DNA of 64,000 nucleotides from Owenia fusiformis (Eukaryota; Annelida; Polychaeta; Sabellida; Oweniidae): the NCBI GenBank assembly GCA_903813345.2, contig CAIIXF020000004.1:15571196-15635195 (forward strand). Direction: 5' to 3'. Position 1 is the first letter of the stretch. The number at the start of each line of letters is the position of its first letter. The notes beneath the pieces were generated by a model that was given only the letters and a program-made list of their open reading frames with translations, made no database searches and was not told the DNA's origin. Positions 56,990 through 64,000 of this stretch are shown here, one piece after another. The translations under genes and the position numbers were made by a program.

Positions 56990-59900
56990 AACTTTTTGAA
57001 TACACGTTTCTCTTAAACCAGTCATCAAAACATTCTGAAAATTTTACACAAAAAAAGTCATCGTCAATTTAATGGTTATCTTTTGTATAGTAGCATTATA
57101 ATTTGAAATATATTTATATACTTCTCTCTATATTGTTTTAGATAACACATGAGACACTTCTTTTGTTCTTGGTATCATAAGTTCGGAAAGAAATGAAACA
57201 TCTATCCGAACCTCATTGGAACAAAACGACATAAACACAACGTGTGTGTAGGTCTCTCAATATTGTAATTGTACAAATAGTCTGGCAGAAATATAGGGTA
57301 TTTTGACATTCAATCGTTTTCTTCGGATTACAATGTTTTTTTAACTTATCAACATGAATATAAGATTGGGACCTCAAAACCACCGGATGCCGGTGCGGCA
57401 CCCTTGGGCAACTCTCTACAGAGCACTTCTTATACCCCCCTGATAAAATATGCAGGGGGTACTATGAGACACCCTCATATCTCAGATACTGATAAATATA
57501 TTAACTCGAGATTTTCAGGAATTAGTTTTAGTATGATGCTTGACATGTATGACAAAAATCAAGAAAAAATCTTAATCCGTTGCTATAGCAACAGTAACAG
57601 AACACTATTTGTTACCGTAGAGATGCATTATTTTGCTGATTTTCAACATTTCTTCATATAGTTGGTTCTTAAACTAGTATATAGTATTACACTAGTATAT
57701 AGGACACTGCATATTTTATATTTAGTATATACATGTATATCAAATGAAATCTAATGAATTCATACAGTAGTTAGGTTGGCATATAGTCTAGACTTTGGCA
57801 TTTAGAACATGCATCATAATAAAATCTAATGTAATTATACAATAGAGAGGTTGGCATAGTCTAGATTTTGGCATAATGTCTAACTTTTATAAGCATTGGC
57901 TTTCCTCATCTGAGCAATCAGACTACTGGGGGGCCCTGTATAGCTTCTGGGGGCCACTGGGGACCATCATATAGCTTTTAAAGGCACTATGAATATTTGA
58001 TTTAACATTGAATTCAATTGGATATTTCTCTAACAGTGAAATTTAATGGCCATGAAACATTTCAGATTGACAACATCGTGAATTTTTGTCAGTGAAAATT
58101 TGGGCTTACTTCTGGGGCCAATGGGGGCCCTCGTATGGTTCTGGGGGCCACTGGGGGCCCCTGTATAGCTTCTTAGGCCACCATATAGCTTTTTTGGGCC
58201 ACTAGGGGCCCCTGTATAGCTTCTGGGGGCTCCTGTTTAGCTTCTTGGAGACACTGGGGGGCCACCATATAGTTTTTGGGAGCCACCATATAGCTTCTGG
58301 GGGCCCATGTATAGTTTCTTGGGGCCATTGGGGGCCACCGTACAGCTTCTGGGGGCAACCATATAGTTTCTGGGGGCCACTGGATGCCATCCTATAGCTT
58401 CTGGCGGCTGCTGGGGGCCACCGTATAGATTCTGGGTGCCATCATATAGCTTCTGGGGCCTACCATATAGCTTCTTGGGGCCACTAGGGGCCCCTGTATA
58501 GCTTTTGGGGGCCACTGTAAAGCTTCTTGGAGCCAGTGGGGACCACCACATAGCTTCTGGGGGCTACTAGGAGCCCCTGGATATGCTTCTGGGGGCCACC
58601 ATATAGCTTTCCGGGGCCACCGTATAGCTTTAAGGGGGCACTAGGGGCCACTGATTAGATTCTGAGGGCTACTGGGGACCCCTGTATAGCTTCTGGGAGT
58701 CACCATATAGCTTCTAGGGGCCAGTTGGAGCCCCTGTATAGCTTCCGGGGGCTACCATATGGCTTCTGGGGGCTACTATGGGTCCCTGTATAGCTTCTGG
58801 GGGCTCCTGTTTAGCTTCTTGGGGACACTGGGGGGCCACCATATAGTTTTTGGGAGCCACCGTATTATCTGGGGGCCCTTGTATAGTTGCTTGGGGCCAT
58901 TGGTTACCACCGTATAGCTTCTGGGGGCTACCATATAGCTTCTGGGGGCCACTGGATGTCATCCTATAGCTTCTGGGGCCTACCATATAGCTTCTTGGGG
59001 CCACTAGGGGCCCCTGTATAGCTTTTGGAGCCACTGGGGACCACCATATAGCTTCTGGGAGCTACTAGGGGCCGCTGGATATGCTTCTGGGGGCCACCAT
59101 ATAGTTCTCCGGGGCCACCGTATAGCTTTAAGGGTGCACTAGGGGCCACTGTATAGATTCTGGGGGCTACTGGAGGCCCCTGTATAGCTTCTGGAAGTCA
59201 CCATATAGCTTCTAAGGGCCATTTGGAGCCCCTGTATAGCTTCTGGAAGTCACCATATAGCTTCTAAGGGCCATTTGGAGCCCCTGTATAGCTTCTGGAA
59301 GTCACCATATAGCTTCTAGAGGCCATTTGGAGCCCCTGTATAGCTTCTGTGGGCTACCATATAGCTTCTGGGGGCTACTAGGGGTCCCTGTATAGCTTCT
59401 GGGGGCCACCTTATAGCATCTTGGGGCCAGATATTTTTGCCAGATTTGGTGGCTGTCGGGGTGGGGTAAAATTAAATTATATTTTTTTCTTCAAATTCAT
59501 GTGACTTTTTATCTCTAAAGCAGCACTTTTTTACCTAGGGAGCATAACCTTTTCAAGAAGTGTTATTTTGGACCACCTTTTTAAAAAAAGTGAAATGTAA
59601 AAACCTGATTATTAAGTGATGTTACCATAGCAACTGAAATGTTAGATATATTACATAAACCATATGATGAATTATTTCATCTTTACTTCTAATCATGTAT
59701 ATAACAGATACTTCAGATGCTTTAAGAATCAAGAATATGAAGAAAATTATGAAAATCAGCAAAATAATGCATTTCTACGGTAACAAATAGTGTCTATTTC
59801 TGTTGCTATAGCAACGGATTAAGATTTTTTCTTTATTTTTGTCACATGTGTCAAGCATCATACTAAAACCAATTCCTGAAAATTTCAAGTTAATATATTT

Positions 59901-60525
59901 ATTAGTGTCTGAGATATGAGGGTGTCTTATAATACCCCCTGTATATTTTATCAGGGGGGTATAAGAAATGCTCTGTAGAGAGTTGCCCAAGGGTGCCCCT
60001 CCGGCATCCAATGGTTTTGAGGTCCCAACCCTATATTCATGCTGATAAGTTAAAAAAACATTGTAATCCGAAGAAAACGATTAGCTTTGAAGTTTCTGCC
60101 AGACTAAAAGGAAGGTTTGGTTGATATTAAAAAAGTATCTTGTTAATGAAATTAAAGGTTGAACTTAATTTTTATCTATTTTGGGGGGTTTTGTAAAAGT
60201 TTTTGCATACTTATTGTAAAATCAACCAAAATTTCCTTTGTATAACTATAATATTGAGAGGTCTAAGAACTTGTTGTATATGCTATTTTGTTCCAACAAG
60301 GTTCGGAGAGACATTTCATTTCATTCTCAAGAATTGGTAGAAAGGAACAAAAAAAATTGCACTAAAAAAACAAAAAATGTAACAAAAACAGTTATATAAA
60401 ATATATATAAATAATTTTTGCATTAAATTGTTGCCAATCGGTCAAAATTACATAAAGGACCGTGTTTTTTTACAGAATGTTTTCAATAATTGGTTAAGAG
60501 AAAAACATTGTTGAATTCAGTTCAC
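56990..60525. mobile_element. 3.5 kb foldback with a minisatellite loop
   Basis: The left arm (56990-57665) and the right arm (59735-60525) are inverted copies: TTGCTATAGCAAC, GGGTGCC/GGCACCC, AGAGTTGCCC, TTGAGGTCCCAA, ATTACAATGTTTTTTTAACT and, outermost, GTTTCTCTTAA and GGTGAAC. C/G-run hairpins lie in each arm (57434-57463 and 59934-59962). The loop of about 2.1 kb is mostly a 52 bp minisatellite. The right arm is longer by small insertions. No coding content. Confidence 0.85.
57925..59428. repeat. GC-rich minisatellite, 21 + 31 bp dimeric unit
   Basis: Built from CCACCATATAGCTTCTGGGGG (21 bp) and a 31 bp variant with ACTGGGGGCCCCTGTATAGC. The combined 52 bp unit occurs as three almost perfect copies at 59177-59228, 59229-59280 and 59281-59332. 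The array is interrupted at about 57990-58108. On the minus strand all frames stay open for long stretches, giving Pro/Tyr/Gly-rich text (APRSYMVAP); I do not regard these as genes. Confidence 0.85.
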
Positions 60526-60544
60526 CATATCAATTACCTATCCT

Positions 60545-61430
60545 TTTTCTTGGGAGCAAAAACTGTTTACAGTTCCAAACATGACCCTCTGAGGTAGTAT
60601 ATTTAAGCTTTATAAGTCATATTACGATTTCCCTTTGAAGCACAAACTGTGAACAGTTCCACACACCACCCACAGAGGTACATGTATATGTGAACTTTAT
60701 CTACCGTAGAATCTCTTTATGGCTATGTTATTAGAAATACTTTTGTAATAAGTGACTGCTGTCTATCTCCTTTTGTTATAGTATTTTGTGGATGGTGTTA
60801 GAGCGTTGGCAGTTGGCAGTCAATGGTCGACATCTGTAGCAAATGGCAGGTGGAGACATTTTACATCTCCTTTTGTTAATGAATGAGGAGAGGGGGAGGT
60901 TAAGGTAGATTAAAATTCTCCTTGGGAGCACCATCAGCCATCATGTCCATCAGCCATCCTCTATCGATGAATTGGGGAGGGATAAGTCATATAACAATTT
61001 TCCTCCATTGTTAATGGATGGGGTGAGGGGAGGTTAATGTACAACTGTAGATTAAAATTCTCCTTGGGTGCACAAACCACAAACATTATTCAGTTTCTTA
61101 ACCCTCAGAGAAACGGGTGAAATGTATCAACTGTAGAATCTTGCCATTGCTTCAAAAGGTTTGCTTTATGAACTACTTTTGGAGTAAGTGAATATATACT
61201 CATGAACGGAGTGGGACAGGGGGGGGGGTAAACAAATAAAATATATAATCCCTTCATGAATAAATCATATAAGAATTTTCCTCGGAAGCACAAACAACTT
61301 ACAGCTCTACAACGCATCCTCAAAGATGCTGCTGAACTTCCCGAGTGAGAATTCTTTCATGGGTAAAGGTGTATTTTAGAGTCACATGTGAATTTAATCA
61401 ACTGTAGGATTCCTTCAGTGGTAAACAGTG
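60545..61430. repeat. Diverged repeats around TGTAGAATC
   Basis: Blocks with TTTTCCTTGGGAGCACAAAC-like text, ACAGTTCCA, CCTCAGAG and a (C/A)TACTGTAGAATC word recur irregularly (about 60545, 60620, 61040 and 61270). Spacing and identity are poor. G-runs at 61219-61227 and 61491-61500. No gene. Confidence 0.45.
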
Positions 61431-61914
61431 CATTTAGGAGTGCTATGTGAATAAGTATGTAACGTCAATTGTCCCTATTGAATGATTATAGGGGGGGGGG
61501 TATAGAAGATGCTGATATGGCTACTCCCTATAAAACTATATTTAGTTTTAAGATTGACAACATAAACTCAATAGCAATTATCTGTTCCCCCTGGAAGGAA
61601 TCGCTTAGCTGATAAAATGCACATGTGCCTGCCTGGGTAAGCTATGCTGGACTAGACAGAGCTCATGCTTCAAGGAATCATTGGGATGTAAATTATTGTA
61701 CTTTAAAGGATATATTAAATGAAATAATGAGCATACAAATGCAGACTGATGCATCTGAATAAAAATCGTATGACCTATACTTATAAAAAGAAATTCTTGA
61801 TAAAATTTTAGAAAAAGAAAAATATAAAAACAATATTGAAGAAATGACCCTTTAGACTAACAAAGGCATCCAGAAAATTAAAAAAAACAGCTGATCAATA
61901 CAAAATTATACATT
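61431..61914. other. No gene seen
   Basis: Unique AT-rich sequence. Confidence 0.5.
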
Positions 61915-62290
61915 ATTCCATAATAGCATGTTTTCCCTGGGAAATAAACTGGGAATAGAATTGATATTCAAAAGATCCCATATTATAGCTAGATTCCTAT
62001 ATCAAATCCCGTATTGGAGTCTGTATCAGCCTAAATCACATATCAGATCCTATATCAGAACCATTCCCGGGGATTTCTCTTGATTTTTATGTTTCAGAAA
62101 AAATCTAATAAATAGGTTATTGATGGTGTTGGTGGAATATTAATTTTATTTATTTTATTCACCTCGAGAACTATCATATTTACACTAGGGCTATTGCCCT
62201 CAGTCAATATGATGTTTTCCTTGGCCAATATCATATTTTCCCCCAGAATAAAATTCATATTCCATCCCTCCCATTAAATTACCTCTATAT
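61915..62290. repeat. Diverged member of the TTATTCCATAATA hairpin family
   Basis: Starts TTATTCCATAATAG with TTTTCCCTGGGAAA as at 13.07 and 13.51 kb. Near 62200 it has GTCAATATGAT and GGCCAATATCATATTTTCC, then AATTCATATTCCATCCCTCC, matching the arms of the 13.09-13.28 kb hairpin. The core here is GAGGGCAATAGCCCT in reverse orientation. Confidence 0.6.
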
Positions 62291-62819
62291 ATCCACATAC
62301 ATTTTTAAAATGCTACTTGGAGAAGCATTAGTACTCATTATAGAATTTCTGATCTAATTGTGCCACCTTCACTTCCTCATATTTCTAAGGGGTAGGGGTC
62401 AACAAAGCCATATTTAAAATTCCAAATAGTATTGTATCATTACATTCTTTATATAACAATTTCCCACATAGATTGGAAATAATTTTAGATTACTTCTTAA
62501 AGCAGTATTGGTGCCAATTATTTCTCTGAAGCTGCAACAATAAAGTTGGCCAGACTAAAAAACAAATGAAAATATGCTTATTTATTACTATAAATTGTGT
62601 TTTTGTCAAAGCCGATCAACATATCTCCCTATAACTTTGGGAAACACTTGACTACAGTGCTAGCAACATAATATGTATAAATCAGTGCTATAGTTAATGC
62701 ATAACTGATTTTATAGAATGATAATATAGTACCCCCCTGAAATATTATTCTAGGGGGGTAAAACTGCTCAGAATCCTTCGTCCACATACTAAAAGGACCC
62801 AGACATATATCAATTGATG

Positions 62820-63063
62820 CTAAATGAAGTCATCTTTCAGAAACATTATGTCAACTAAGTGGCCCTTGAATTTCTCAAAACCCATGCTGTATCCTGGCCT
62901 ATTATGCCATATGTTTCTTTTAAGAATGATGGTATATTTCCCATCTACTTGAAGATGGTCGTCTGTGTATCGTTTAAATTGGTTGGCTTGATATACACCA
63001 AAAGTGAGTTGACATGCATCGTCTTCAGTCAAAATGGGGAAGTCCTCAAAAGAGTCCCCTACG
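62820..63063 (-). pseudogene. Protein relic, possibly transposon-derived
   Basis: Minus-strand frame without a proper ATG: GDSFEDFPILTEDDACQLTF, GVYQANQFKRYTDDHLQVDG, KYTIILKRN, then RPGYSMGF and KFKGHLVDIMFLKDDFI before the stop. An AG acceptor-like site precedes GGGACTC. The LTEDD-LTFGVYQ-YTDDHL pattern reminds me of the part ahead of SWIM zinc fingers in transposase-related proteins, but this is from memory and unsure. The last 27 codons are also kept open at 53929-54009 in the left arm of the 9 kb inverted repeat, with mostly silent or conservative changes. No SWIM cysteines follow. Confidence 0.35.
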
Positions 63064-63326
63064 ATTTAGGTGTAACCCCTCTGTCTCCATATAGGGGGTA
63101 CTGAGTGATTGCATTTCACTCATAAAGTTCCCTTTGCTTTAGACATTTTATTAGCAAACCTCGCCTACTGATTTTGACTTACTGTATATTACTTCTGCAA
63201 AATAAAGTTGAGCTTGATTTCTAAATATGAACATTGGTATGATCAGTAAGTGAACTGTGATAATATAAAAAATATTCACTGACAAAAATGACACCTCACC
63301 TGTCAAATTAAGATTAAATGATTGTA
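63064..63326. other. No gene seen
   Basis: Unique AT-rich spacer. Confidence 0.45.
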
Positions 63327-64000
63327 CTAGGGGTGATCAATAAGTAATTGACGCTTTTTACACAGATACTTTTTATGGACCAATGGTACAGGTGCGCCGG
63401 GACCGACATTTACGTCACATATTTAGTTTTTAGCCAGGTTGGCAAATTTCAGTTAGATTTAAACTTTTTTATATGCAACGAGTGTTGTGTCGTTTGAAAT
63501 ATTTTGCTGACTGGTAACACACAAGCAGTAAGTATTGTGATGTCAGAGTGTTGTATGGTAGGTGTTTGCAGGTCAATTTGAGGAAGCATTGTGGAAAAAG
63601 GGGTCGGTGAGAGAAGGAAATACCCTACTCCATATGGACAATGCACCTGCCCGCAGATGTCAAAATGTTCTGAAAACAATTTCCCTGGACCTCAAAATTG
63701 AGCCCTTGGCCAATGCACAATATTGTCCAGATCTGCCCACATGTGACTTATTTATTCCTACCTATACTACTTTTTTATATAGGAAGGGACGCAGGTTTAT
63801 TGTCATTGATGAAATAAAACAACCCGTGCGACTGCATCTTGCTACCATGTCAGAGAATGGATTCAGTCTTGTCTTACAATCTTGAATTAAGAGGATGAGA
63901 AATTGTGTACATGTAGCACCTATGTAGAGGGCCCGTAGAATGAATGTGGCGTGAATACCACATAGTGATCATAAAGTATTTAAAATTAACTATAAAATAA
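63327..64000 (+). mobile_element. Mariner-like relic running off the window
   Basis: The left terminal repeat CTAGGGGTGATCAATAAGTA follows TA (63325-63326). It resembles the 10.9-kb element (AGGGGTGATC shared) but is a different family member. A transposase fragment follows at 63562-63885. The right end was not found and probably lies past the window. Confidence 0.7.
63562..63885 (+). pseudogene. Mariner-like transposase fragment
   Basis: C-terminal part of a mariner-type DDE transposase. LHMDNAPARR gives the second Asp; YCPDLPTCDLF gives the third acidic position as Asp, 35 residues on, one more than the usual 34. The ending GRRFIVIDEIKQPVRLHLA matches the usual GRRF-E-K--V--WL region after the triad. 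The N-terminal DNA-binding part and the first Asp are missing between the left terminal repeat and this frame, so the copy is internally deleted. There is no stop within the fragment. Confidence 0.75.

Larger units (their letters stand above)
53919..62914. mobile_element. 9 kb inverted-repeat structure enclosing other elements
   Basis: The left arm 53919-54665 and the right arm 62328-62914 are inverted copies: GGCCAGGATACAGCATGGG, TAGGGGGGTAAAACTGCTCA (in one orientation each), TATAGGGAGATATGTTGAT, AATATGGCTTTGTTGACCCC and GGTGGCACAATT all match. The left arm is longer because of an internal duplication. Inside lie a Harbinger-type element, a foldback with minisatellite and a hairpin element, so either a large foldback collected insertions or two inverted copies of one repeat lie 7.7 kb apart. 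Confidence 0.65.

Noticed and set aside
58173-59149. Several minus-strand ORFs of 61-106 codons
   Set aside because: They are the GC-rich minisatellite in translation, open in several frames at once.
1-64000. LTR retrotransposon or endogenous retrovirus
   Set aside because: No paired direct terminal repeats with TG...CA ends, no aspartic protease or integrase motifs; every RT found is of LINE type.

Overview
The window looks like AT-rich, gene-poor DNA from an invertebrate animal, most likely marine and lophotrochozoan (a bivalve-like mollusc is my guess; the species cannot be fixed from sequence). Reasons: no bacterial-style gene packing; intron-type signals; and a dense mix of animal transposons, including CR1/L2-type and other LINEs, a Penelope-like element, mariner/Tc1, PIF/Harbinger-type and piggyBac-like MITEs, and many foldback (long inverted-repeat) elements. 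Only one convincing host exon is seen.

Layout. 0-10 kb: tandem repeats, a foldback broken by a TTAA-flanked insert (2.5-3.6 kb), a Penelope GIY-YIG endonuclease fragment (6.34-6.78 kb), and a cluster of CRE, ETS and NRF1-like sites (7.1-7.6 kb). 10-15 kb: a 147 bp MITE, a decayed mariner (10.9-12.0 kb), a group of hairpin elements (12.5-13.5 kb) and a foldback (14.3-14.9 kb). 15-22 kb: mostly unique sequence plus a 1 kb foldback rich in palindromic decamers (18.3-19.3 kb). 21.6-26.9 kb: a cluster of GC-rich Harbinger-type MITEs, one of them inserted inside a Tc1/mariner-like relic. 27.9-28.6 kb: an SH3-domain coding exon resembling the start of ARHGAP12/27-type RhoGAPs, followed by ten tandem proline-rich decapeptides.

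30.8-31.7 kb: a minus-strand LINE 3' end. 32.9-44.5 kb: one LINE of about 5.2 kb (SGNH esterase and zinc-knuckle ORF1, AP endonuclease, reverse transcriptase, terminal zinc motif, TAAA tail) split by two foldback elements of 1.03 kb and 5.35 kb. Removing the first with its 5 bp duplication restores the LINE reading frame. 44.7-48.5 kb: a TA-flanked MITE, a hairpin element and mostly unique sequence.

48.5-63 kb is the most unusual part. Two foldback elements (48.5-52.2 and 57.0-60.5 kb) each have arms of about 0.7-0.9 kb and a loop of about 2.1 kb filled by a minisatellite with a dimeric unit (49 and 52 bp). The second sits inside a still larger inverted repeat (53.9-62.9 kb). The arms carry similar short C/G-run hairpins followed by GTACTAT. 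A Harbinger-type element with a broken MADF-domain ORF (55.1-56.8 kb) lies in the same structure. The window ends inside a mariner-like relic.

No rRNA, complete tRNA, CRISPR array or LTR retrotransposon was seen. All element names rest on motifs and terminal structure read by eye; no database search was made.
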